DNA of 64,000 nucleotides from Armigeres subalbatus (GCF_024139115.2 NC_085139.1:139940097-140004096), one strand, 5' to 3'. Counted from the first letter of the stretch, positions 45,830 to 57,000 are shown. Program-made: numbers and translations. The notes: a model not told the origin generated them from the letters alone.

Positions 45830-47135
45830 TAGAGCTCTTCGATGATCCTACGCCGAATGGATTATCCTTCCACAGGACTCTGATCCTGGTCCAATCGCTT
45901 CCAGTCGCCCTGAACGTTGAGCGCCCTCAGGTCCTCTTCAACTGCAAAAAGCCATCGTGTACGCGTCCTTCCACGAAGAGGCCGTTGGCCCGTTTTGCAA
46001 CTAAATATTATCTTCGCTTGACGTTCTTCCAGCATACCAAAACGTGTGCAGCCCACCGTAATCTGCCGTGTTGTATAACCTTAACCATATCCAGCCCTTT
46101 ATACACCTGGTAGAACTCGTGATTCATGCGATGCCGCCATTTACCTTACTCCTGTTCATCGCTGAGTATTGTTCGCAGCACCTTACGCTCAAACACTCCG
46201 AAAGCTCTCCGATCAGCTTTCTTTAACGTCCATGTTTCATGGCTGTATATAGCCACCGGAAAAATCAGAGTGGTATACGGCGTGAGATTTGTCTTCGTCT
46301 GTAGACTACGGGACTTAAGCTGGTTAAGAAGTACGTAATAAGCCCTATTTGCAGTTGCAATACGCCTTTTCACCTCGCGGGTAACATCATTATCGCACGT
46401 TCCTAATGTTCCAAGATAAACAAATTCTTCTATCACTTCAAATTTATAATCATCATCCACCATTTCAATACCACCACCACTAATGAACCCATTTTGATTG
46501 CCAGCGATCATGTACTTCGTTTTGCTGATCGTGAGTCCAATCCTCACTCTCTACCTCTTAAAAGGCACAAAAACCTCTTCCGCGACGCGACGATCAATCC
46601 CGATAATATCGATGCCGTCCACAAGGCCCAGGAGCATATATTCTTCTTCTATTAAACAGTAGATTCGAGAGTGCTTTGTAGGGATTGAGATGGGTATAAG
46701 CAAATACATAGATTGGATTTAATAAGAGGGCATGTACATTAGTCATGAGTACCAGATGCGAGAGTGACAGATGAACGAAGTCAGATTTCTGTTTTGTGAT
46801 GTATTTCGCGGTAAGTAGTAGTGCTTCCGAGCTGCTGCGGATCGAGCAGCAGCTGGAGACGGCTGATTCGGATGCAGCCGTTTTATCCGGACACGACAAT
46901 GGCACAGTCGGTAGGATGGAGTGCGGATCAGGGTAAATTTTCTCGTTATCAACGGCGTCAAATCGGATCTGGAGCTTACTATTGACAGGAATGGAAGATC
47001 CTTCGGTGAACAAAGCTGGTGAAGATTTAATCCGCGTTGAGCACCATATTAGTACCAGCAGTTTTGAAGCTACATTCCGCGAGGTAGATCAAAACTTCAC
47101 CCGACATGCTTCACCCTGCTTCAATCCATCTAAAT
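45830..47135 (-). pseudogene. RTE reverse transcriptase C-terminal half (host of the nest, part 3)
   Basis: This is the 3' part of the RTE element that hosts two later insertions. From N to C: GLKQGEA (next to the hAT insertion), a palm segment with LLGLVDGIDIIGIDR in place of the usual FADDIDIIG, then RIGLTISKTKYMIAG, VEEFVYLGTLGTCDNDVTRE-like words (46,146-46,547) and a C-terminal EEDLRALNVQGDWKRLDQDQ (45,862-46,056). The FADD motif is changed to VDGID, so the active site is damaged. Joins in sense to 51,665-51,896. Confidence 0.85.
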
Positions 47136-50100
47136 CAGCGGTTCTCAATTTTTTTCTTGAGAGGTACCCCATCGAACTTTTGCATGATTTGAGGTACCCC
47201 CTCTCGAAGTAGGCTTCCAATCCTCTTGAAAACATAATTCCGAGCCCTTTGAAGAGAAGCTCCTTTAAGCTTTTGAGTCCTTTTAGAGTTGGCTTCCGCG
47301 CCTCTTTATTAGAGGCGGTTTTCGAGCCACTTAAAAGAAAGCCTCCGTTGCATCTTGAAAGATCGCTTCTGAGCCTCTTTATAGTATGCTTCCAAGCCTA
47401 TTGCCCATTGAAGCGAGGCTTGAGCGTCTTGAAAGAAGGCTTCCTGAACCACTTGAAAGTAGGATTCCGAGCCTCTTGAAAGCAGGCTTACGAGCCTCTT
47501 GAAAGAAGGCAACTCAATCCACTTGAAAGAAGGCCTTCGAACCTCTTGAAAAAAGGCTTCCTGAGCCTCTCGGAAGGAGCCTCCTGATCCTCTTGGAAAA
47601 AGGCTTCAGAGTCTCTTGAAAGGGAAGCTTTGAGCCTCTTTGAAAGAAGGCTTGAGCATCTTGAAAGGAGGTTTTTGAGTCTCTAGAAAATAAGGCTTTT
47701 TGAGCTTCTTGAAAGGAGGCTTCTGAGCCTCTTGAGAGGAGGCTTTGAGCTCTTGAGAGGAGGCTTCTGAGCCTCTTGAGTGGAGGAGGCCTGGAGCCTC
47801 TGAAAGGAGGCGTTCTGACCCTCTTGAAAGGAGGCTTCTGAGCCTCTTGAAAGGAAGCCTGAGCCTCTTGAAAGGAGGCTTCCTGAGCCTCTTGAAAGGA
47901 GGCTTCTGAGCCTCTTTGAAAGGAGGCTTCGAGCCTCTTGAAAGGAGGCTTGAGCCTCTTGGAAAGGAGGCTTCCTGAGCCTCTTGAAAGGAGGCTTCTG
48001 AGCTCTCTTGAAAGGAGGCTCTGAGCCTCTTGAAAAGGAGGCCTGAGCTCTTGAAAGGAGGCTTCTGGAGCCTCTTGAAAGGAGGCTTCTGAGCTCTTTG
48101 AAAGGAGGCTTCCTGAGCCTCTTTGAAAGGAGGCTCTGAGCCTCTTGAAAGGAGGCTTCTGAGCCTCTTGAAAGGAGGCTTCCTGAGCTCTTGAAAGGAG
48201 GCTTCTGAGCTTTCTCTTGAAAGGAGGCTTCTGAGCCTCTTGGAAAGGAGGCTTCCGAGCTCTTGGAAAGGAGGCTCTGAGCCTTGAAAGGAGGCTTCTG
48301 AGCTCTTTTGAAAGGAGGCTTCTGAGCCTCTTTGGAAAGGAGGCTTCCTGAGCCTCTGAAAGGAGGCTTCCTGAGTTCTTGAAAGGAGGCTCTGAGCTCT
48401 CTGAAAGGAGGCTTCTGAGCCTCTTGAAAGGAGGCTCTGAGCTCTTGAAAGGAGGCTTCTGAGCTCTCTTGAAAGGAGGCCTGGAGCCTCTTGAAAGGAG
48501 GCCTGAGCTCTTGAAAGGAGGCTTCTGAGCCTCTTGAAAGGAGGCTTCTGAGCTCTTGAAAGGAGGCTCTGAGCTCTCTTGAAAGGAGGCTTCTGAGCCT
48601 CTTGAAAGGAGGCTTCCTGAGCCTCTTGAAAGGAGGCTTCTGAGCCTTCTTGAAAGGAGGCTCTGGAGCCTCTTGAAAGGAGGCTTTGAGCCTTGAAAGG
48701 AGGCTTCTGAGCCTTCTTGAAAGGAGGCCTGAGCCTCTTGAAAGGGAGGCCTGAGCCTCTTGAAAGGAGGCTTCTGAGCCTTGAAAGGAGGCTCTGAGCC
48801 TCTTGAAAGGAGGCTTCTGAGCTCTTGAAAGGAGGCTCTGAGCCTCTTGAAAGGAGGCTCTGAGCCTTTTGAAAGGAGGCTTTGAGCTTTCTTGAAAGGA
48901 GGCTCTGAGCCTTTTTGAAAGGAGGCTTCTGAGCTCTTTTGAAAGGAGGCTTCTGGAGAAAGGAGGCCTGAGCCTTGAAAGGAGGCTCTGAGGCCTCTTG
49001 AAAGGAGGCTCTGAGCTCTTTGAAAGGAGGCTTGAGCTCTCTTGAAAGGAGGCTTGAGCTCTTTGAAAGGAGGCTTGAGCTTTTGAAAGGAGGCTTCTGA
49101 GCTCTTGAAAGGAGGCTTCTGAGCCTCTTGAAAGGAGGCTCTGAGCTCTTGAAAGGAGGCTTGAGCCTCTTGAAAGGAGGCTTCTGAGCTCTTGGAAAGG
49201 AGGCTCTGAGCCTCTTGAAAGGAGGCTCTGGAGCCTCTTGAAAGGAGGCTCTGAGCCTCTTGAAAGGGAGGCTCTGAGCCTCTTGAAAGGAGGCCTGAGC
49301 CTCTTGGAAAGGAGGCTTGAGCCTTCTTTGAAAGGAGGCTTCTGAGTCTCTTGAAAGGAGGCTTGAGCCTCTTGAAGGAGGCCTGAGCCTCTTGAAAGGA
49401 GGCTCTGAGCTCTTGAAAGGAGGCCTGAGCTCTTGAAAGGAGGCTTCTGAGCCTTCTTGAAAGGAGGCTCTGAGCCTCTTGAAAGGAGGCTTCTGAGTTT
49501 TTGAAAGGAGGCTCTGAGCCTTGAAAGGAGGCTTCTGAGCCTCTTGAAAGGGAGGCTCTGGAGCTCTTGAAAGGAGGCTCTGAGCTCTTGAAAGGAGGTT
49601 CTGAGCCTCTGGAAAGGAGGCTTCTGCTTTTGAAAGGAGGCTCTGAGCCTCTTGAAAGGAGGCTTGGAGCCTCTTGAAAGGAGGCTCTGAGCTCTTGAAA
49701 GGAGGCTTGATTTTCTGTTGAAAGGAGGCTTCTGAGCTCTTGGAAAGGAGGCTTCTGAGCTCTTGAAAGGAGGCTTTGAGCTCTTGAAAGGAGGCTCTGA
49801 GCCTCTTGAAAGGAGGCTCTGAGCCTCTTGAAGGAGGCTTCTGAGCCTCTTGGAAAGGAGGCCTTGAGGCCTCTTGAAAGGAGGCTTCCTGAGCCTCTTT
49901 GAAAGGAGGCTCTGAGCCTCTTGGAAAGGAGGCCTTCTGAGCCTTCTTGGAAAGGAGGCTTCTGAGCCTCTTGAAAGGAGGCTTCTGAGCTCTTGAAAGG
50001 AGGCTCTGAGCTCTCTTTGAAAGGAGGCTTCCTGGAGCCTCTGAAAGGGAGGCTTGAGCCTTGAAAGGAGGCTTGAGCCTTCTTGAAAGGAGGCTTCTGA

Positions 50101-51664
50101 GCCTTCTTGAAAGGAGGCCTTGAGCTCTTGAAAGGAGGCTTCTGAGCCTTTCTTGGAAAGGAGGCTTCCTGAGCCTCTTGAAAGGAGGCCTGAGCCTTGA
50201 GCCTCTTGAAAGGAGGCCTGGAGCCTCTTGAAAGGAGGCTTGAGCCTCTTGAAAGGGAGGCTTCTGAGCTCTCTTGGAAAGGAGGCTTCTGAGCTCTTTG
50301 AAAGGAGGCTTGAGCTCTTTGAAAGAAGGCTCTGAGTTTTTGAAAGAAGGCTCTGAGCCTTTTGAAAGAAGGCCTGAGCTCTTGAAAGGAGGCTTCCTGA
50401 GCCTCTTGAAAGGAGGCTTCTGAGCCTCTTGAAAGGAGGCTTCTGAGCCTCTTGAAAGGAGGCCTGAGCCTTTGAAAGGAGGCCTGAGCCTCTTTGAAAG
50501 GAGGCTTCTGAGCTCTACTTGGAAAGGGGAGGCTTGAGCCTCTTGAAAGGAGGCTCTGAGCTCTCTTGAAAGGAGGCTTCTGAGCTCTTGAAAGGAGGCT
50601 CTGAGCCTCTTCAGGAGGCTTCTGAGCTTTCTTTGAAAGGAGGCTTCTGAGCTCTCTTGAAAGGAGGCTCTGAGCTCTTGAAAGGAGGCTTGAGCCTTTG
50701 GAAAGGAGGCTTCTGAGCTCTTGAAAGGGGAGGCTTGAGCCTCTTGAAAGGAGGCTTCCTGAGCCTCTTGAAAGGAGGCCTTTGTTTCTTGAAAGGAGGC
50801 TTCTGAGCCTCTGAAAGGAGGCTTCTGAGCCTCTGAAAGGATGCTTTCGAGCCTCTTGAAAGGAGGCTTCTGAGCATCTTGAAAGGAGGCTCTGAGCCTC
50901 TTGAAAGGAGGCTTCTGAGCCTCTTGAAAGGAGGCTCTGAGCCTTGAAAGGAGGCCTCATTTCTTGAAAGGAGGCTTCTGAGCCTCTTGAAAGGAGGCTT
51001 TTGAGCTTTGAAAGGAGGCTCTGAGCTCTCTTCAGAAAGGAGGCTTCTGAGCTTTTGAAAGGAGGCTTCTGAGCCTCTTTAAAGGAGGCTTCCTGAGCCT
51101 TGAAAGGAGGCTTGAGCTCTCTTGAAAGGAGGCTCTGAGCCTCTTGAAAGGAGGCCTGAGGCTCTTGAAAGGAGGCTCTCTGTTTCTTGAAAGGGAGGCT
51201 TGGAGCTCTTGAAAGGAGTGCTTCTGAGCTCTTGAAAGGAGGCTTCTGAGCCTCTTGAAAGGAGGCTTGAGCCTCTTGAAAGGAGGCTGGAGCCTCTTGA
51301 AAGGAAGCGAGCTGCCTGGAAGAAGGCTTCCGAGAGGCGTAAAGGATGCTTCTTTAACTTCTTGCGACGAAGCAACTGAATTTTAGTGAAAAAAATCATT
51401 TTGTTCATTCGACGTTTTGATCGTTTGATCTTTTGTTCCGCAGCCCTTCATACATTATGCTGATTGTGGAAGGCAGGATTCAATTGGGATTTATTGATGT
51501 ACTGATGTATTTATGTACAATATAAATTTTTGAAATAGAAGGTACACAATTATCAAAACTTTATCAATGAATTTTGATTGAAATTGTAATATGTCCGCCA
51601 TTACGCATTTTTGTCTGAGGTACCCCCTAGGGCCATCGAAGGTACCCCAGGTTGAGAACCGCTG
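47136..51664. mobile_element. hAT-like non-autonomous element filled with minisatellite
   Basis: The ends are the 13-bp inverted repeat CAGCGGTTCTCAA, close to the ends of many hAT (Charlie-type) elements. The flanks are ATCTAAAT on the left (47,128-47,135) and ATCTAAGG on the right (51,665-51,672), an 8-bp target duplication with 6 of 8 matches, as hAT insertion gives. The flanking RTE coding sequence is continuous across it (SFVTLD, then GLKQGEA). Subterminal regions on both sides repeat GGTACC next to CATCGAA-like words. There is no transposase. Almost the whole interior is a 23-bp tandem repeat. Confidence 0.82.
47215..51310. repeat. 23-bp minisatellite array, about 4.1 kb
   Basis: The modal unit is GAGCCTCTTGAAAG plus GAGGCTTCT. 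Each unit can form a hairpin because GAGCCTC is complementary to GAGGCTC, with loop TTGAAAG. Units in the middle are very alike and differ mainly by one-base losses in CC, TT or GG runs. Units at both edges (47,215-47,520 and beyond 51,290) are much more divergent, as expected when unequal exchange homogenises the centre. A very long minus-strand reading frame (47,514-50,960, repeats of EASFQEAQ/PPFKRL) stays open because the unit lacks stops in those frames. It is not a gene. Confidence 0.95.
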
Positions 51665-51896
51665 ATCTAAGGTAACAAATGATGTCGATATTTCACCCGC
51701 AACCCTTACACTCGATTTCGATCTGTCCAACGTTGTACGAATCAGCCGTATCAGTTTCGCTGGAAAACCATGTTCTAGCATAATTAGCCATAATTTATTC
51801 CGTTTCACTGAATCGTACGCCGCCTTGAAATCAATGAACAGATGTGATGTGTCTGCAAGTTGTACTTCTGGAATTTATCAAGGATTTGTCTCAGGG
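51665..51896 (-). pseudogene. RTE reverse transcriptase, middle piece (host of the nest, part 2)
   Basis: The minus strand encodes KFQKYNLQTHH, a VKRNKLWLIMLEHGFPAKLI stretch and RVAGEISTSFVTLD, then breaks at the hAT-like element. On the other side it ends in the 10-bp TGTCTCAGGG (51,887-51,896) duplicated by the I-like insertion. It lies between the two insertions and is in order with 45,830-47,135 and 57,001-57,235. Confidence 0.85.
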
Positions 51897-52009
51897 TTGT
51901 TGTTGTTGTTGTTCATTTATTAACGTGAATCTTAACCTATAGTCATTTGACTCACGCCTTAACCTAAGAAATTACATTTCATTATACATTGAAATCACTT
52001 TTGGGCACT

Positions 52010-53291
52010 TTACACATCTAGTGTGGCGATGGATCGGGCAGCCTTTATTCCTTTTTCCATCCATCGTTTCCGCATCATTTTGTAGATCATCTTGATCACC
52101 ATTATAAGTATGATGATAATCTGTAGCACGATCACGATGAGCAGTAATGATTGGTGTTCCTTGTGTTCGTTGAGTGGACGTCCTGTGTTTGGACTACAGT
52201 TACCAGTTGGTTTCGTGGGTGTGTGCGGTGTTTTCCTCCTTCGTACTTGAGCCTCCCATGTTTGGAATTTTGTTCGAGCCACTTCTGTTGCTGGGTCTAT
52301 TGTAGTTTTGTTCCTGCTGCGTTGCTTGGTACTGATGGGTTGGGGTGAAATTGATCGGTTTTTATATCTTGCTTGTTTGGTTGGTCTGACGTTTGTTGCT
52401 GATCGTGGTTTTTTTTGTGATTTGATTGGTCATATTTCGTTTGTCAAGTTTGCTTTTTCGACGAAATTGATTGTTTTTTGAGTTCGTCGATGTCATTGCC
52501 CAGGGCGATGTATACTGATGATCGATATTTGTTCTTTTCTGATATTGTCGAATTTGGGGCAGTCTAGGAGCATATGCTTGACACTTGTTGGGATTCCACA
52601 GGTACTGCAGGTTGACTCTGTTTCTTTAAGAGCAAAGTGCCCATGAGTGGCCTCTAGTGTGCCCTATTCTAAGTCGTGTTATTATGAGACTCTCTTTCTT
52701 TTGAACATGTTTGAAGTTTGCCATCTGGACAGTGCTATGCTTAATTTCTCTCAGATGTCCGGTGAAGTTGTGCCAACTGTTTTCCCAGTTCAGTCTAGCG
52801 TGTAGTTTGATGAGCTTTTGTAATCGTCATATGGGGTGTTGATATTATTTGTTCTGGGTGCGGTTGTTCTTTTTTGCCAGTTGATCGGCTTTTTTTCGTT
52901 CCCCGTTATGTTTGATATGTGCAGGGACCCAGCAGAGTTCGATGCGTCCCGGTTTGTTTATCAGCTTCGTTTAATGTCTTGTATCCAGGAATGATTTGAG
53001 TTTTGGTGTTTGATTGCCATTAGCGCGCTTTTGAGTCTGTGAAGATTACCGAAAGATTTGTTTCGTGGAGGTCGATGTCTTTATTGATCGCGTAAGCCCT
53101 CGGCACTGAATATGGACAAATGTTGGGAAGGTTGATACTGATTTCGATGTCTTCTGAGGAAATACCGCATCCGCTTCCTTCTTGGGTTTTGATCCGTTCG
53201 TGTATATGTGTTTGTGTAGATTGTATTTTGTAGCTTTTATTTCTTGAAATCGGTTTTTTCTCTGCTGTAGTGGCTTCTCAGTGATTTCCAA
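52010..53291 (-). pseudogene. I-like LINE RNase H and C-terminal region
   Basis: RNase H begins with HIYTNGSKPKKEADAV (53,046-53,291). The family motif is YTDGS, so the first catalytic Asp reads Asn here. The fragment with IFTDSKSALMAIK lies near 52,990-53,040 in another frame. The last 90 residues (52,010-52,282) end ORF2 with a hydrophobic helix of about 23 residues (IVIVLQIIIILIMVIKMI) followed by basic YKMMRKRW and AARSIATLDV, then a stop. That hydrophobic segment is unexpected for a nuclear enzyme. Confidence 0.75.
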
Positions 53292-53485
53292 GGTTTATTC
53301 CATGGATTTGTGTAGGGCGATAGTATGTTGGGATTTTTGATTCGATAGTTGCTGGGGAATATCTATTTCTTCAGCTTAGAATTGCTCGTAGTGCTAGGGA
53401 GCAAATCTTTGGCATTATGTTGTCGACTGGTTTGTTTAGCTGCGTATGAGATCAGATTTTCTGTTATTCTGAGGTGTAGTGGAAG

Positions 53486-54680
53486 TTACGCTTTCTGACA
53501 GGAGACTTTGATTGGGCTGGAGTGGAATGCGCCTGTGGCTATGCGGATTCCTTGATGGTATATTGATTTAGTCGATTTAAGTCGTTGTTGTTTGCTTTGC
53601 TGATGATTGGTGCAGTATATACAGTTTTGGGACCAGCATGGAGTTAAGTATACGTAGTAAAGATTTTCTGTCAGCTCCAACTTTTGTACTACTGATGCAT
53701 CTCATCAGTGATATGATTTTGTTGCACTCTTCGCGTTTTTTTGGATGTGGTGTCAGTAGTTAAGTTTGTAGTCGATCCATACTCCTAGTACTTTTGCGAT
53801 TTTCGTTGTGGATATTGGGGTTTGGCAGTTTGGTTGATGGTTGCTTTTGGAGTTTTTTCCGGTTTCCAATGTGCATGATTGACGATTTTTGTGTTGAGAT
53901 AGTGAATCCTGTCTTGTTGCTCCAATCTTCAATTTGGTCTAATATCTTTTGTATGCGGTGCCCGGTCCATCTGGCGGATTGGGATGTGGCTGCGATGATG
54001 GTTATGTCGTCGGCATATATTTTGATTGTTGTGTTTGGGCAACCATTCTTTATGCTGTTGATAGCGATCAGAAAGAAGGTAACTGCAAAGCACCGATCCT
54101 TGTGGTACTCCGTTTTGCTGGATTTTGGGGTTCGAAATGTGTCCTTGGTGTATAGTTTTAAATTGTCGTTCTTTAGGAAATTTTCACAAAATTTTGCCAT
54201 ATGGCCTCCAATGCCTGCCTTTGCTAGGATTTTCTTTTGATGAGGTACCTCCATGTTTTGTCATATGCTTTTTCTATATCCAGAAATAGGAGTTCTACGT
54301 GTTTGTGGTCTGTAATGGCTTTGTTGCATAATTCTTCTACCTCAGTAAGTGGGTCCAACGTTTGCCTTCCTTTGCGGAAGGCGTGTTGTTCGGTTCCAAG
54401 GAAGTTTTTGTTTTCTATGGGGTCGGATGTTTTATTCCCTCTTATACTTCTTATTCTTTTCCATACTTCTTTTGGGTTTGTATTTTCGTTTATTCCGGAG
54501 ACGTATTCTTGCCATGATTTTTGTTTCTCTTCATCGATAATTGTTCTTGCTTCGTATCTTTTTTTCCGGAAATTTTCGATGGAGTCGTAGTTTGGGTTGT
54601 CGGTTGAGGTTTTCTTCAGTTTCCTTAAGGCTTTTCTTCTTTTCGCGGATAGTTGTTTTTGATTTGTTCGTTCCATCATG
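53486..54680 (-). pseudogene. I-like LINE reverse transcriptase with internal deletion
   Basis: The linker (54,224-54,679: KKRYEARTIIDEEKQKSWQE, EVWKRIRSIRGNKTSDPI) joins directly to ENKNFLGTEQHAFRKGRQT, the middle of the RT. The RT fingers that normally lie between (the RPISL-type block, on the order of 100 residues) are absent, so the reading frame crosses a deletion near 54,415 without a stop. The catalytic Asp-containing LLFLDIEKAYDKTW and IKIYADDITIIA (53,760-54,254) are intact. The missing block would abolish activity even without the frameshifts. Confidence 0.85.
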
Positions 54681-54689
54681 GAACCGCTT

Positions 54690-55523
54690 TGGTACTAATG
54701 AAGTTTGATGTTCGAGGAATTGCTTTATAGGCGACCTCCTTGATAGCAGCTGTTATCTCCTCAATTGTGTATTCTCGGTCTGGTGTTATTAGATTTTCTA
54801 TTTCTGCCTCGTATTTGGCCCAGTCGGCTTTGTCAATTTTCCATTTGGGAGTTTGTTTTTTTCGAGTGTTGTTTGGTTAGTGTTCCTATTTTGATTGGGA
54901 AATGGTCGCTGCTGTGTTGATCCTCATTATTTGCCAGTCTAGTTTTGCAGCTAGTTCGGGACCGTATATTGTTACGTCTATTGCAGATTTACTGATCCTT
55001 TCGTTTCGTTTTGCAGAATGGATAAAGTTGTTTGTCCATCATTTAGGATGATAAGGCCGTGTTTTTCTATCAGTTTGGCTATTTCTTTTCCTCTAGCATT
55101 TTGTCTATCTGGATCCCATAGGTGGTGGTGGGCATTAAAATCTCCGGAGATTATCAGTGGTTTTGGTAAAGATGTGATAACTTTGTCAAATTCTTTGGGG
55201 TCTAGTGTTGAATTTGAGGAATATATAGTGACAAACTGTCATTTTATAGGGCATGTTAACGTTAACCGCAACTATTTCATGTTGGTGTTTAGAGTATTTG
55301 GTGTATAATTTATGCCGTTTTTTGATCATAGTGGCAGTGCTGCCTTGTCCTGATGGGCGGTGCGTAAAGATGGTGTTGTATCCTTTGATTTTGATATTCA
55401 CGCCTGGTTTAGTTTTGTTTTGCAGTGCTACAATGAAGGGTCGTATTTTTTAATTATTAATTGCAATTCAGCAAGTTTGCTACGTATACCGTTACAATTC
55501 CATTGGATGAGCGTAGTCATCAT
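54690..55523 (-). pseudogene. I-like LINE endonuclease (start of ORF2)
   Basis: ORF2 opens with two Met codons at 55,523 and 55,520, followed by TTLIQWNCNGIRSKLAEL, in which WNCNGI carries the conserved catalytic Asn. Downstream are GQGSTATMIKK (55,186-55,401), the active-site word SGDFNAHHH (about 55,135-55,160), then LWDPDRQNARGKEIAKLI. The start was chosen because it matches the usual first residues of LINE endonucleases and overlaps the ORF1 stop. Stops and frame changes follow. Confidence 0.8.
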
Positions 55524-56640
55524 ATGTTTTGTTGTTGTTTTGTTTTGTGTTTTGACTATTGGTTGTCGTCGTCCATTTGATCAGATTCTGATTCTTGTGG
55601 TGTTCGTTGCTGTCCTGTTTTTTTGTTATGTTTTTTCCTTTTCGGAGTTCCGTCGGGTTCGCGTTCTGGGGATGACTCGTGCTTTTTTCCAGTTTTGCCT
55701 TTTTGCCGTGTTTTTCTTTGATGTGTATGATTTTTTGTTCCTGTCTTTCAATGTGCTGTTTAAGGGTTGAGATTTGCTCATCCCTTTTCTGCATTTCGTT
55801 CATGAGATAGTTGCAATGCGTTTCCATGTGGTTAAGTTCAGCCTTTTTTTCTCGACATACTTTTGAATTCCGCTTCTTTTGCTTTTATGTTGATGTACCA
55901 TTTTTTCATTTCGTTTTCTTTTTGGCGAGCTGTTCCATCTTTTTCTGAAATGTATTTGAGCTTCGATTCCATTTCTTCCCACTTTGTACGCTCGTTTGCG
56001 ATAGTTTTGTCTAGGTCACTTGTTTTGTTAGCGTAGCTATCCTTGTTCGTTCTAGATTCCACCATTCGACGAGCTGCCTGATAGGACACATTTTGGTCAA
56101 TTTTATTTTCACAATTGATTGTTCTGTTAGGTAAACAGGGCATTTTTGTCAGTAGGAGCGTGTTTTTATTTGCAGTTTATGCACATAAGTTCCTTGCTGC
56201 ATTCATCGTCGTCTTTGTGTGCTACTTTTGAGCAGACTCGGCATCGTGTTTCATTTTTGCAGTATTTGCTGATGTGATTAAACGCGTAACAGCGGAAACA
56301 TTGGGTCGGCCTTGGATAATACTTTTCGGTGCGGCATACTCGCCATCCTATCACCACTCTGTCAGGCGGGGTGGTGGTAGAAAGTGAGTATGACAACTCC
56401 GGTGTTGGTGCGTTGTTTGTCTCCATTTGAACGGGAAATGTGTTTCACTTGATCACATTTTGGTTTTCCAGTTCAGACAGAATTTTTTCTTCGAGATTAG
56501 TCAGTTGGTTACAGACGATCACTGCACTTGACGTGTTCAGTCTTGTATCCACTTTCACTGTTACCGGGGTGCTGTCCCTGAGCGTTTTCATTTGTTCGAG
56601 AATCCTTTTTGCGTATTCTTCCTTTAGGGCCACCGTTAGC
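55492..56640 (-). pseudogene. I-like LINE ORF1 (gag-like, zinc knuckles)
   Basis: ORF1 would bind the element RNA. An N-terminal piece (56,445-56,633) has EEYAKRILEQMKTLRDSTPV. The next (56,166-56,426) holds CFRCYAFNHISKYC, a CX2CX4HX4C knuckle, CRVCSKVAHKDDDEC, and a third CINC start. The C-terminal part (55,838-56,143 and 55,492-55,827) is Lys/Glu/Gln-rich coiled coil and includes the VSYQAARRMVESR word typical of LINE ORF1 C-termini. The ORF1 stop (55,492-55,494) lies downstream of the ORF2 start, a 32-base overlap. Frames are interrupted at two or three places. Confidence 0.8.
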
Positions 56641-57000
56641 GAACCATCACCCGGTTACTCCACACACCTTCAATGCTTCTGTATGCCCTCGATGGACTTA
56701 GTGACCAGAAAGATATTGTGATCCTCCAGTCTACCATTCACTTTGTTTACCCTTACATACCGTGTTTGAATTCCATTTGCCGACAGGGTCAGCAGGAGGG
56801 GGTTAGTCCCTCCGCTCTGTGTACTCATGTTCCACCACTGGTTCACCGCACTATGATTTTACGTTTATTATTTTGCTCGGTTTATTGCAGACTAATCACT
56901 TTCGCGCGCGGTCGATAATTGATACTGAACGACAATTGTTCGAGGTGCTGCAATTGCAGACAAGGCACGTCCGAACTGATTCTGGTCTCAATTAATTATG

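Larger units (their letters stand above)
51897..57000 (-). mobile_element. I-like LINE, full length, internally deleted
   Basis: A 5.1-kb element flanked by a perfect 10-bp duplication TGTCTCAGGG (51,887-51,896 and 57,001-57,010), so both ends are original. On the minus strand: 5' UTR of about 350 bp, ORF1 with zinc knuckles, ORF2 with endonuclease, RT and RNase H, and a 3' end of repeated AAC (51,897-51,914). RNase H in ORF2, the ORF1 knuckles and the AAC/TAA-type tail fit the I clade; MosquI is a known Aedes member, but identity is not proven. The RT has an internal deletion near 54,415 and several frames are broken. Confidence 0.85.

Noticed and set aside
47514..50960. A 1,148-residue minus-strand reading frame, and an overlapping shorter one
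   Set aside because: It is a by-product of the 23-bp tandem repeat, which has no stop codon in these frames. Its protein is only shifting versions of the same few words (EASFQEAQ, PPFKRL, SLLSRGS), and frame shifts caused by unit-length changes do not stop it.
47215..51310. A CRISPR-like array, because of regular short repeats
   Set aside because: There are no unique spacers; units abut each other. The context is eukaryotic transposon DNA.
53794..55770. Plus-strand hydrophobic frames of 96-148 residues (53,794-54,240; 54,237-54,590; 55,360-55,770)
   Set aside because: They are antisense to the I-like LINE ORF2. Antisense of A-rich, Lys-rich coding DNA gives Phe/Leu/Cys-rich frames.
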